From positions 1 through 38,915 of the forward strand of contig VKHL01000215.1 in assembly GCA_015146655.1 (NCBI GenBank): a stretch of DNA of 38,915 nt, in the 5' to 3' direction. The notes under the pieces are model-generated. The model did no database searches. It worked only from the letters and a program-made list of their open reading frames with translations, and was not told where the DNA came from. Both the position numbers and the translations under genes were made by a program. The DNA comes from Ochromonas danica. Its lineage: Eukaryota > Sar > Chrysophyceae > Chromulinales > Chromulinaceae. Positions 26,714 to 36,712 of this stretch are shown here, piece after piece. The stretch's first letter is position 1; each line of letters begins with the position of its first letter.

Positions 26714-27884
26714 ATGTCTGCCAGCTCCAGTAACAACAATAACAAGAAACACATCCTCGTGACGGGCGGCACGGGGTACATTGGCGTGCACACCATTGTC
26801 AGTCTCGTGGAGGCTGGTTACCAAGTCACTGTTGTGGATAACCTCATCAACTCCAGTCCCGAGGGTCTTAATCGCGTCCGCGAGCTGACGAACTGCCCCG
26901 ACGATCAAATTCGCTTCTGCCAAGTGGACCTCTGCGACAAGGACGCGCTCGAAGAAGTCTTCCGCACCTCCCCCACTTTCAAGTGTTGTGTTCACTTTGC
27001 AGCTCTTAAGGCTGTGGGTGAGAGTGTACGGAAGCCTCTGCTCTACTACCACAACAACCTCTTCAGCACGCTGAACCTGTTGGAGATGCTGGATAAGTAC
27101 TCCTGCCACTCCGTCGTCTTCTCCTCCTCTGCCACGGTATGATGATTCCTATTTAGTCACTAGGTTTTGCGAGACTGACTGTAAAGGGTGGTTTGTGCAG
27201 GTGTACGGTTCGGCGGAGGTACCCATCCGCGAAGACACCCAGACAGGCGTGGGTATCACTAACGCCTACGGCCGCACTAAGTACATGATCGAGGAGATGC
27301 TCAAGGACTTCAAAGTATCCAAGGACTTGCAAGGCGAGGCTGGGGGAGAGCCTTGGAGTGTGTCTATTCTGCGTTATTTCAACCCTGTGGGTGCGCATCC
27401 CTCGGGGCGGATCGGCGAGGACCCCAACGGCGTCCCCAACAACCTCATGCCCTACGTGGCTCAGGTAGTTGTTGGACGTAGAGATAAGCTTATCATTTAC
27501 GGAAACGACTACCCAACTCCCGATGGCACGGGCGTACGCGACTATATCCACGTGATGGACGCGGCAGAGGGACACCTCGCGGCTTTGCGCTACTTCGAGG
27601 AGGCGGGAAATCCTGGCTATGGAAAGTGCTCTATTTTCAATCTGGGAACAGGTGTTGGCTGCTCAGTGTTGGATATGGTGGAAGCTATGAAGAGAGCCAG
27701 CGGCCGCCCTCTACCCTGCGAGTTTGGCCCTCGCCGACCCGGAGACATCGCTGCCTGCTACGCGGACCCGACCTTGGCTGAGAAGGAACTTGGATGGAAG
27801 GCTCGTCGAGGGCTAGATGAGATGTGTCGCGACCTCTGGACGTGGCAGTCCAACAATCCCAACGGCTACGCCGTCCCCAAGTAG
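26714..27884 (+). CDS. GALE: UDP-glucose 4-epimerase
   Basis: Exons 26714-27136 and 27201-27884 (64-base intron) give 368 residues; the intron splits the conserved SSSAT-VYG motif exactly. The protein is an extended short-chain dehydrogenase: the NAD-binding VTGGTGYIG near residue 15-24, VVDNL after strand 2, the catalytic Ser/Thr in SSSATVYG, and the Tyr164-x3-Lys168 pair in NAYGRTKYM. It interconverts UDP-glucose and UDP-galactose in the Leloir pathway and supplies galactose for glycans and, in algae, plastid galactolipids and storage sugars. No signal peptide follows the ATG, only an Asn/Ser-rich leader, so it is cytosolic. Third positions are strongly G/C-biased compared with neighbours, which fits high expression or a different gene history. 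Length and motifs are complete, so it should be active. Confidence 0.96.
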
Positions 27885-28211
27885 AAAGCACTGTCAGATA
27901 TCCAAATCTTCAGATAGATAGATCTCTTCCTTTGTGGTTCGCCGCTAGACTCGTATTGGTATTGTAGTGTTTTCTACCATTTCTATTTATGCTAAGTACT
28001 GCAACCCAATCGTCACTTACAGTCCACGATTGTAACAACAACACAACACAGTCATCACACACAAATTATAAGAATGCAGGGCTTGGGGTTGAACCCTTGA
28101 CCCTGCTGGAACATCAGTACCCTTTTAACTCTTGCGTTGATGCAATCCAAAGTTTAGAAGGAAGGGCAGGGTTATTTTATACGTCACAATTAGTTACACA
28201 ATCACCAAATA

Positions 28212-28519
28212 ATGAAGGAAACTACTCGCACTGATGAAGACACTAACTTAAGATGGATCCCACGCAATTTCCAACATCCCGGAGATCGTGTGCGAATCTA
28301 CCGTGTCGCGAAGCGCCAAGTGGATCATTGCGAAAAAGGGCAGAGAACCAGCTGTTTGAAAATACTGTAAGTGGTAGTGGGTCCCTTCTAGCTTTGCTCG
28401 CAACTTTATTAAACAATTACAGAGTACAAACACTACTAAACCAAGTGACATATACAGAAAACAAACATGGGGATACAACCAAATCAGCAGTTGGGTTTGA
28501 GTATCAAGAAGAACATTGA
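28212..28519 (+). CDS. Small spliced candidate gene, unknown product
   Basis: An ATG at 28212 opens a frame to 28366, where a perfect donor (GTAAGT) begins a 56-base intron ending in AAACAATTACAG at 28422; the second exon runs to TGA at 28519. The joined product is 83 residues, basic in the middle (RVRIYRVAKRQ) and polar at the end. A second ATG at 28253 gives an unspliced 88-residue reading in another frame, so the true frame is uncertain. The segment 28255-28360 is GC-rich like GALE and unlike its flanks. It lies 36 bases from the end of the exchanger gene, tail to tail. It could instead be part of the GALE 3' region or a gene relic. Confidence 0.3.
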
Positions 28520-28555
28520 CCTATTTTCATAGCATACAACGATTCCTTTTCTTCT

Positions 28556-30229
28556 TCAAAACACAGCAGTATAAAGATAACACAAAGCAGCCACTTCCCC
28601 AGCATAGACAATCATCATGGGAACAATCATCCTACCAAGTCAATCAAAATGATAAACAGTTAGTAATAGCCGGAAGCTATTCATGAGTTGAGATGCTTAC
28701 CATTCTTGCAATTCCCATCCAGCAGCCAGGACGACGATGTAATGCAAGACAATCGTTCCCATCATAAAGAAGACAGAAATAGCAACACCATCATCTTGCA
28801 AACTGGAATAAGGCTTTCCTCGATAGGCAATGTTGTACAATAACCAAGGCAAGCCCAGACCAATGAAATTGTTGAAAGTATTGGAACCAAAGCAATTACA
28901 ACACGAAACATCGCCATATCCATGTCTTGAGACCACAATAGAAGACCAATGAGCTGGGAAATTTGAGGCCCAAGCACCAATGGTAATGCCCATCACTGCG
29001 CCGCTAATGTGCCACCAATTACCGATGACAGTCAAGCAGGTAGTTAAGACATAAGATAACACAGCTAACCACGCAACTACCATGAACAAACTCAACAACG
29101 CTTGATGCTCTCTACCAGGTCGTCGCACATCTGGTGTAGTCCAATAGATTAAGAAGCGTAAAGGGTATGTCATATAGAAAAAGCCCAGCATGAAAACATT
29201 TGCATTCATGGGCGAATCTAAAATGTGCAGATAGTTATCCCCTTGATTAAAAGCAGAATCCAGCCTGAGAAACAAAAGAAAATTAGTCAACATAAGCATG
29301 CGTTCAAAGAGGTTAGGGTATGCAGGTACGTACATGGACTTGGCTTTCAACTCAATAATTTGCTCTTTGGCCATGGACAGCGCAAGTTCTGCACTGCTTG
29401 TATCGTCAGCCTTGGGCGAGCTCGCACTTTTGCTTTGTGTCTGCTCACCAGATCCAGCAGCTAACTCAGGATCTACAATCAACTCTTCATCAGGAAATGT
29501 GGTACAACAGTCTGTAGATGGTGACGTGATCTCATTCGATGGAGATGATGGTGAAGAAATCAGATTTCGACTCGACAAGCCAGCACTTTCATATCGAACA
29601 TTGTTATTACTAAATCCATGACAATATCTCTTCATCATATTGTCAATTAAGAAGAAATTTGCATCAATGACACAATACGCGACATAAGCCACGACAAGAA
29701 TCAAAGAATACTTCCACTCGATAGTCAAACAACTATTCCATTGTTTGGACTCTAAAGAATGTCGAAAGGCATCATGTAGACTACCTTTCGCTACTGCCCA
29801 TAAAACTAAGATACAAGAAAGAAAATAGAATAACATTTCTCTTGTGAATACTGCCGCATCTAATTTCATTCGCTTGTCTGGACAAACATAAATCGAAGAT
29901 GCAATTGTAAATAAATGATTAAACAAATTCCCACCAACAACAGCTCCTACACCAATGGCAGATTTGGAAGCAAATAATCCCGTTACAGCAACAAAAAAGA
30001 CAGGTAAGGATAACCCTGTTCCAATAAAAATAGATCCTGTTAAGGCATCGGACAATTTATTGCGTTTACAAAATGCTGTTAACGAAGGGACACCATATTC
30101 TTCACAGACAAAGGAAATACCCCAGAACATACCAGCAATCCCTAATAGAACAGGAATACAACCACCATCTACAAGCCAGGCGGGTGATGACCAAGATGCG
30201 GAATCATCCTGACAACTTTGATCAGACAT
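28556..30229 (-). CDS. NCKX-like sodium/calcium exchanger family membrane protein, binding residues replaced
   Basis: Exons 30229-29334, 29264-28701 and 28631-28556 give 511 residues. The last exon, found by following a GTAAGC donor right at the apparent C-terminus, supplies a final hydrophobic segment (MIVPMMIVYAGEVAALCYL). The family match is clear: WGISFVCEEYGVPSL aligns with the FGLAIVCDDYFVPSL of vertebrate NCKX, then alpha-1 repeat IFIGTGLSLPVFF with GVGAVVGGNLFN, a charged Ser-rich cytosolic loop (about 220-310), and alpha-2 repeat GAWASNFPAHWSS with GSNTFNNFIGLGLPWLL. The residues that bind cations in the family are changed: alpha-1 Glu is Val77, alpha-2 Asp is Ala403, and the Asp linked to potassium dependence is Asn430. 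It may therefore carry another ion or none. The 69-base middle intron is in frame and free of stops, so a longer form retaining it is possible. About ten membrane helices are visible. Confidence 0.85.
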
Positions 30230-30701
30230 TTTCTATTTTAAATCTTTGTGAAAAAATATTTTAAAAAATATTTCTTCTGTTTTCACGAATAGGAAGCAGA
30301 TAAATAATTTTCTTCTCACTTCTTATTACAGCTGTATTTGTATGACCTTCACCTTCTCTTGCAAAGCAGAGCTGCGGATGGTCAGTTGAGTGATGAGGGC
30401 AAAGTTGGAACAGTTCCACTCTGTCTGCTGCCCTTACGGCCAGCCCGGAAATCCGAAATCCGAAAATTCTTTGCAAAATCGCGATGTTTGTGTCAAATCC
30501 TCTTCCAAAAGGTTGTCAAAATCCGGAAATGTTCTCCAAATCCATTTTTCACAAGCAGAACCAATCTCAAGTTAAAGCAATCTACGTTACTCAGTCTAGT
30601 AGTTTTACAAAGCCATGGGGGATAACAACATGCGAAAAGCAACCCGATTAACCCTCTTTACAAACGATTTTACAATCCAATCTTTACACTTGCTATTCAA
30701 C
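30230..30701. promoter_or_regulatory. Spacer: exchanger promoter and GSA 3' region
   Basis: These 472 bases lie upstream of the exchanger (minus) and downstream of GSA (minus). Near the exchanger start the DNA is very AT-rich (AAAATATTTTAAAAAATATTT). About 30380-30450 is more GC-rich, with the short repeat GAAATCCGAAATCCGAAAA at 30449. No gene is supported. Confidence 0.35.
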
Positions 30702-32250
30702 TTACAGCTTGCTCATAACGTCTCTAGCAATTTCAATAGTCTTCTCAACATCAGCATCAGTGTGTGCCAAAGATGTAAAGCCAGCCTCGTATTGGGAAGG
30801 AGCCAAATAGACACCTCTCTCCAACATCATGCGATGCCACTTGGCAAACTTCTTGGTATCAGACTTAGCAGCATCCTTGAAGTTCTTGACAGGTCCCTCA
30901 GTAAAGAAGAAACCAAACATTCCAGAAATAGAACCTCCAGTAACAGCATGGCCATATTCCTTTCCAGCAGCAAGGATGCCATTGATTAACTTCTTTGTAA
31001 TGCGGTCCAGATGCTCATAGGAGCCAGGTCTCTTGAGAATTTCCATAGTCTTGATACCAGCAGCCATAGCAAGAGGATTTCCAGAAAGAGTACCAGCCTG
31101 ATACATAGGACCGGCAGGTGCAACAAGCTCCATGATATCCTTGCGACCACCATAAGCCCCGACAGGAAGACCTCCACCAATGACCTTACCCATAGTGGTA
31201 ACATCGGGAGTCACGCCAAAGTACTCTTGAGCACCACCATAAGCAATGCGGAAACCAGTCATCACTTCATCAAAGACCAAAAGAGCGCCATACTTCTTGG
31301 TTAATTCACGAAGACCAACGAGGAACTCCTTGGTTGGGGTGATGAAACCAGAGTTACCCACAACAGGCTCCAAAACAACAGCAGCAACCTCATGGGTCTT
31401 CAAGAGTTCCTCAACACTAGCAAGATCATTATAAGTGGCAACCAAGGTGCTCTTAGTGGCCCCCTGAGGAACACCAGGGGAATCGGGCAAGCCCAAGGTA
31501 GCGACTCCAGATCCAGCTTGGACAAGAAAGCTGTCAGCATGACCATGATAGCAACCATCAAACTTGATGATGGCATCTCTCTTGGTATAAGCGCGGACAA
31601 GACGAAGCATACCCATGCAAGCCTCAGTTCCAGAGTTTGTGAAGCGGACCATCTCAACGCTTGGCACTGCATCGATCACCATCTTGGCCAAGACGTTTTC
31701 AAGAGGACCAGGTGCACCAAAACTGGTACCCTTGGCTAAAGTCTCGCGAAGAGAATCCAGAACTTCGTCATGAGCATGGCCCACAATGGCAGGACCCCAA
31801 GATCCAACGTAGTCGATGTATTTGTTACCATCAACATCCCAAGCATATGCGCCTTTCACTCTGTCGAAGACAATGGGCTCTCCTCCAACAGATTTGAAAG
31901 CGCGCACAGGTGAGCTGACACCTCCAGGCATGAGAGTCTATCGTGTATTGGAAAAGATATTAGAGCATATAAACAATAGATGCATTTTATGGAATATTCA
32001 CCTTCGCCTCATTGAAGATCTTAGCAGACTTCTCGAAAGTGTAGAGCTTGTCAGTCAAAGTAGCCCGCATCACTGCAAGGAATGGAGAAAATAGCAAGAG
32101 GTTAGTACCGGCTGAGAATAATAGTGGGCAAAATGCAACTCATGCTCAATTCACCCAAAATAAAAATGAATCTTTTCACTAACCTTGACGGACAGTAAAT
32201 GCAGAGACAGTGTAGAGCAAGGCAATGAGGAAGAAGACCTGGAGCATCAT
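30702..32250 (-). CDS. GSA (hemL): Glutamate-1-semialdehyde 2,1-aminomutase, plastid
   Basis: Exons 32250-32184, 32072-32002 and 31937-30702 (introns 111 and 64 bases) give 457 residues. The enzyme is a PLP aminotransferase that turns glutamate-1-semialdehyde into 5-aminolevulinate, the C5 route to heme and chlorophyll. The catalytic PLP lysine is Lys297 in [35 protein letters not shown] and AGTLSGNP are all intact. Exon 1 encodes [17 protein letters not shown] then FTVRQVMRA: a signal peptide with phenylalanine after the cleavage site, then a basic, hydroxylated transit region, which is the bipartite presequence of plastids with four membranes. Exon 2 reads [12 protein letters not shown] and exon 3 begins TLMPGGV, as in plant GSA. 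The first exon was chosen because phases match and the presequence is what the family needs. Confidence 0.96.
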
Positions 32251-32606
32251 TTTAATTTTCTCAACAATGGTTGCAAGAAAGTTTGATCAAGAGGGTGAGA
32301 AGAGAAGGCAAGCGCTTGACGTGACTGGATGCGAAGAGCGCTTTAACTTCCCACCCCACCCACACACCTTTAACTTCCGTGGTTTCTGGATTTTCGAAGT
32401 TTCGATTTCTTCCCCCCGAAGTACCAGCACAGTGCGCGGCGTTGGGAGCAAAGAGGAGAAGAACCGGAAGAACTCTGACACAATCAACAACAACAACAAC
32501 AACTGCGTCGTCGTCACAATCAACAACTTCCATTTGGAAAAGAACTTTGTCAACATATTTCTATTCCTTTCATACCATTGATTTTGCACTTTTGTCTTAG
32601 AGGACT
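32251..32606. promoter_or_regulatory. Divergent upstream region (GSA / cysteine-motif protein)
   Basis: These 356 bases separate two start codons on opposite strands. The middle (about 32330-32470) is GC-rich and includes ACCCCACCCACACACC; the right part has (CAA)n near 32487-32503. A shared bidirectional promoter is likely, but no named motif can be assigned. Confidence 0.4.
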
Positions 32607-33428
32607 ATGGTAACCAACAAAATATTCGCTATTCTCCTGTGGGTCACAGCGCTCAGTGCCTATTTGTGGCACCGTCCTCCACTTCGTCCAGTTTCTGCCT
32701 TATCAGTCCACCTCGCCTCTGCTGCTCTTACACCTGGTGATAGTGCTTCCGATAAGCAGTCTAATATTGGTGGTTTTGATGCCGACTTTGCTGAAGCAAT
32801 CAGTAAACCACTTCCCCAGTGGTATCGTGATGCCAAAGCAGAACGCGAGGCTTTATTGAAAGAAGTAGAAAAGAATAGAGAGCGGATTATCAAAGAGTTT
32901 CGTATGAAATACGAAGTGAATGAAGAACAGAAACGTAAAGAGAGTGAAGCAAAATGGAAAAAGCTTCATGACTTAGCCGAAGCACGGAAGAACAGAAAGA
33001 ATTGGTTTGAGAAGGCTTCCAGTTTATTCTCTTCGGATTTATCGACTCCTCATCCAAATACAACAGAAAGTGAGAAGGAAGAAGAGAAACCCCTCACAAA
33101 AGAGAATTGGGAAGAGTTCTGGACTGAAGAAGAGAAACAGACTGGATTTTATTTACCAGGTCTTTTTGAAGTTTTCCCCGAGCTAGAATTTAAGTGGCCT
33201 AAATGGGCTCGTCGTAAAGATGGGTCAGCGGTCGAATGTCAATCGGAGGCTGACTGCCCTTTTCCCCAAGCTTGCTGTCATCACCCTATCATACCTGGAC
33301 AGAATTTCTGCTGCACCGGCTGGGGAAGGCGTGTTCTTGTTCCTCAATATGTTATGCAAGAGGTTTATCAAGACCGTGGAAATACTTCGCCTGAGGGGGG
33401 TACTGGAGGCAATTTGGATAAATATTAA
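32607..33428 (+). CDS. Signal-bearing protein with coiled coil and C-terminal six-cysteine motif, unknown
   Basis: This single exon encodes 273 residues. The N-terminus (KIFAILLWVTALSAYLW) is a signal peptide or anchor; the ALSA-Y site followed by an Arg/Ser/Ala stretch could be a plastid presequence, though the residue after the site is Tyr rather than the preferred Phe. Residues about 68-145 are a highly charged helix rich in Glu, Lys and Arg, likely coiled coil. The C-terminal 80 residues are the distinctive part: FYLPGLFEVFPELEFKWPKW, then six cysteines in CQSEADC, ACCHH and FCCTGWG. The cysteine pattern suggests disulfides or a metal site. I do not recognise the family. It shares its promoter region with plastid GSA, which hints at, but does not prove, plastid use. 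Confidence 0.75.
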   Translation: MVTNKIFAILLWVTALSAYLWHRPPLRPVSALSVHLASAALTPGDSASDKQSNIGGFDADFAEAISKPLPQWYRDAKAEREALLKEVEKNRERIIKEFRMKYEVNEEQKRKESEAKWKKLHDLAEARKNRKNWFEKASSLFSSDLSTPHPNTTESEKEEEKPLTKENWEEFWTEEEKQTGFYLPGLFEVFPELEFKWPKWARRKDGSAVECQSEADCPFPQACCHHPIIPGQNFCCTGWGRRVLVPQYVMQEVYQDRGNTSPEGGTGGNLDKY

Positions 33429-34328
33429 ATACCCAGTGCTATCAATCCTCTCCCTCAAGCGACGATGTAGTCACTTGATGATGTAGCATATTGTAGATTG
33501 AATTTTAGTCCACGGAAGGTCCTTTTTTGAATTTGTGCTTGAGTTTATCCTCAATCCTGTTTGTTTGTTCTCTTCATGTCATTCGAACTTCATGTGGTGA
33601 CTGGGGTTGATTCCTGAGCACTTGTTACGTAGAATGGTTGTACGGAGGACTTTCGGTCAGGAAAGACTTTGTAACATATTATTTCTTGCGCATATTTTCT
33701 TACATGGTGGCTAAAGAGTCTGTGCTGGCCCAGCGACAACACAGTAATCTAAACCATCAACAGTAAATTCTAATTTAAATTCTCATGAATTCCATTTTGT
33801 CCTTTTAGCTTTTCACGTTCACATGTTATCTTTATCGGTGGGTAGTCCCAACCCAACATTAATTTGGTCATGCTCTGTGGTCTATTCCAGCCTGCATTAT
33901 AAGCACAGCAAACTCTTGGTCAAGTCAATGGAAAGCGAAGTTTAAAACTTCAAACTCCAAAACGAAAAGAAAACTCGTGGTGAAAGTGACCCAAGAGAGA
34001 GTGTACAGCACACCCTGGCAGCACCGCTCTTTGCCACGCTGCTCCTACCGCTGCTCCACCAGTCCAACACAGTTGAGTTGAGTGGGCGAGTCAGCATGAG
34101 ATAGCTTGAAATTCCATCATCTTACATCTGAGAATGATTGCTCCATGCTTCTAGTCTGGTAACCATTGCTTAGCATTTCCTATCATATTGTCTTCTGCTT
34201 TTCTTCCTCTCTTTGTGAGTGAGAAAAAGTGTGTTTATCAAAAGGAAAACCTACCAATACAATACCTTTGGGTTTACAGTACCCTCTCCCCTCATTTCTG
34301 TGATCAGTAAGGAAGAGAAGAAAAAGTA
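33429..34328. other. Intergenic stretch of 900 bases, nothing recognised
   Basis: This region lies between two plus-strand genes. It should hold the 3' end of the cysteine-motif gene and the promoter of the next. A short GC-rich patch is at about 34005-34100 (CAGCACCGCTCTTTGCCACG). No open frame with coding character, RNA gene or repeat was seen. Confidence 0.4.
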
Positions 34329-35361
34329 ATGGAGTTTTGTGATGGAGATATTGAAGATTTCTCCAATGATCTAGCATATCATCTTGGTTAGAGGCTTTCT
34401 TCATTCCCCATACCTTTAGGCACTCATTCCCATACCACTTTTATGCTCTTGTGCTATCTACTAGATGAAGATGCTGACTTTGTCGAGTTATGTGGACTGT
34501 TCATTGATGGAAGGTAAAACCAACATGAACTGTCTGTCATCTCTCTTGCACTAATAGGTCATTTCGTCTGATGTGTTATCATATAGTGAAGAGAATCTGT
34601 CGAATCTGTTGCAAAAGAGATCTTTTCATATGAGCTCTTCTCCATCCTCTTTTGAACATTATTCCTCTTCCTCTCGCAGCTTGGAGGATATTTCAGAACA
34701 AAAGAAAAGAAAAAAAGAGATAACTGCGATGAATGCATCAAAGATTCCTATGGATGATATTCGCCGTCGATATCCTTCCATTATGAAAGATGTATTGAAT
34801 AGCTGTGATCCAGAGAAGTGTAGAGCCCTTGTGAAAAATCATTGTGTCGGAACTCTCTCTGCAATGTATCGCTATGTAGGCAATAACAAGACTACTGTTG
34901 CTACTAGTGACCATGTGGAAATTAAAGGTTGCCAGGCTCTTTGCAAATATTGGGAATCATTGTGCTACTCTATCCCTGATGGTCTCATGGATATTGTAGA
35001 GACCAAGTTTCGTCTGCTTCCTAATAAACAATCTTCCATCGTATGCAAGTTTCTCTATTCAGGTACAAAAATTCTTCGTAAATCTACGGATGGTATCAGT
35101 GCAGTTCTCTTCTCTGCTGCCAGAGAATCATCAGGTGCTCAACAAAGAGGTGATATTGATGATGGCCAATCATTGGTTTATTATGCTCCCTTGGATAGAG
35201 ACTGTCCTGATAAAATAGACTATGAGAATAAAAGACCTTTCACCTTCGACGAAGATCTTCCTCATCCGCAAAAGGTTGCGATTATTGGAACTCTGACTCT
35301 TTTCACTGATTCTTCCCACAAAGTTTTCCGTATGGAATTTATTTTTTCGCTCAAGACTTAG
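34329..35361 (+). CDS. Conserved-looking unknown protein, three exons
   Basis: Exons 34329-34386, 34465-34513 and 34587-35361 (introns 78 and 73 bases) join with matching phases into 293 residues. Exons 1 and 2 are acidic (MEFCDGDIEDFS, DEDADFVELCGLFIDG). A Ser-rich, low-complexity stretch with a basic KKRKKE run follows (a possible nuclear signal). The second half looks folded: IRRRYPSIMKDVLNSCDPEK, KCRALVKNHCVG, a strand around HVEIKG, CKYWESLCYSIPDGLMDIV, and a C-terminal strand set. The PDG after a helix and the strand order loosely recall NTF2/SnoaL-like folds, but this is only an impression. I do not recognise the gene. An alternative acceptor at 34557 would not keep the frame open, which fixed the third exon at 34587. 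It converges on eIF3h. Confidence 0.65.
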
Positions 35362-35695
35362 AGACTCTGCAATTCTTCTTCCTTGTATACCTTTCTGTAT
35401 GTGTTTGTTGAGTGTCGCACTCGTGCTTCTGTGTAAAAATGCTATCCACAAAATATCCACAAAAAATACTTCGTGAAGGCTGTCGCTCTATTCTTAATCT
35501 ATATCTGAAAGCATTTTATGCTTACAAGTGCTTGTGTGTTTTCTACGAAGATTGCCCTTTATTTTGAAGATTGACACGCCGTGACATTTGTAGAGTCTCT
35601 AGGTGTGTGGTACAGGAAGAGTAGCTCCTCCTGGAGGAGGCAGTCAATATAAATGATATATTAACAAGTTAACAAACTAGCACGGTCCATGCCCT
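35362..35695. other. Convergent 3' spacer
   Basis: These 334 bases hold the 3' ends of the unknown gene (plus) and eIF3h (minus). An imperfect direct repeat, ATCCACAAAATATCCACAAA, is at 35444, and a small inverted repeat, CTCCTCCTGGAGGAG, at about 35625. No gene is seen. Confidence 0.4.
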
Positions 35696-36712
35696 TTATT
35701 GTGAACCCGCAGCAATAGGATTAACTTCATTTGTCAAAGCTACCTTTTGCAGAGCCTCTTGAGCAATCTCATTCAGTTGGCCAGTGTACTTCTCGACCTG
35801 AGCAACCAGCAACAAGTGTTCATTACGAGGAGGCAACTCAGGCAGTGCCTTGAGGCCAGATTGATCCAAACGCAATGGTTGTTCTTCTTCTCCATTTTCA
35901 CGAGCATCTTCGTTCTCTTGACGCCGTTTGACCAGCCAACGCAAATGCTCTTGGCGAAGCTTTGCATTAGATCTCGCGTAACCCTGGAAACGTTGCTGTT
36001 CACCCAACAAGTCATCCATCCAAGCAGCCAACAACTCCATTTGTTTCTCAGTCTGTCCATCAACGTTAGACATGGACAGAGAGTCGAACTCAACATCAAG
36101 ATCGTCAGCATGACTTTCAGCCAAGGTGACGACAGCAGCTGAGACGTGTCCCTGCGATCGGATAGTTAAAGGAATTTCTTCTAAGATCTCAGAAGGCTTG
36201 ACAAACTTGTTTGATTTGCTACGCTTAGCCTCCATGAATTGATCAGAAAGACGGTAAGCCTTGAGGACAAGATCGCCCCCCTTGCTCAGCACGGGATCGT
36301 ACATGATGACAACACTATTCTCAGATAATTCCTCAGAAGATTGATAGCTATACTGATAAGCGACAACATCATTGGTATAGACAGTTCCCATATACATACT
36401 CTGATACCATCCCACGCAGTTATTGTCAACATTGACATCACGTAACATTTTCATCATTTCAATCTGATAATCTGACCCATCGATATCATCTCCTTCATTA
36501 GCAGTCTCACCTTCTGCTTTAGGTTGTGGGAAAGCATAAGCATAAGTGACTTCTAAGACACCATCGACATCAAGACCAAGAAGACAACCCGCCACCATAG
36601 AAGGGAGATTATCATTGCAATGCTTGACAATACGTAAAGCAGCAACGATATCAATTACCACCTCACGAACAGGTGTAGCATTTAACTTCTTCGTAACAGA
36701 GTCACCTTCCAT
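35696..36712 (-). CDS. EIF3H: Translation initiation factor 3 subunit H (MPN domain)
   Basis: This single exon encodes 338 residues, close to the about 350 of the human subunit. Residues about 15-150 are an MPN domain: VVIDIVAALRIVKHCNDNLPS, VAGCLLGLDVDGVLEVTYAYAFP and VGWYQSMYMGTVY correspond to family positions. The metal-binding H-x-H-x7-S-x2-D of active JAMM proteases is absent, as in all eIF3h, so it is structural. The C-terminal half is helical with LLAAWMDDLLGEQQRFQ, part of the eIF3 helical bundle with subunits f and k/l. eIF3 helps 40S recruitment of mRNA. The ATG at 36712 was chosen because it begins the family N-terminus; the frame stays open 155 codons further up, but that stretch lies opposite the next gene and has no homology. 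Confidence 0.95.
   Translation of the reverse strand: MEGDSVTKKLNATPVREVVIDIVAALRIVKHCNDNLPSMVAGCLLGLDVDGVLEVTYAYAFPQPKAEGETANEGDDIDGSDYQIEMMKMLRDVNVDNNCVGWYQSMYMGTVYTNDVVAYQYSYQSSEELSENSVVIMYDPVLSKGGDLVLKAYRLSDQFMEAKRSKSNKFVKPSEILEEIPLTIRSQGHVSAAVVTLAESHADDLDVEFDSLSMSNVDGQTEKQMELLAAWMDDLLGEQQRFQGYARSNAKLRQEHLRWLVKRRQENEDARENGEEEQPLRLDQSGLKALPELPPRNEHLLLVAQVEKYTGQLNEIAQEALQKVALTNEVNPIAAGSQ

Noticed and set aside
28071-28150. tRNA-like element on the minus strand with a B-box-like GGTTCAACCC
   Set aside because: The T-stem does not pair and no proper A box or acceptor stem could be found, so this is neither a tRNA nor a supportable tRNA-derived SINE.
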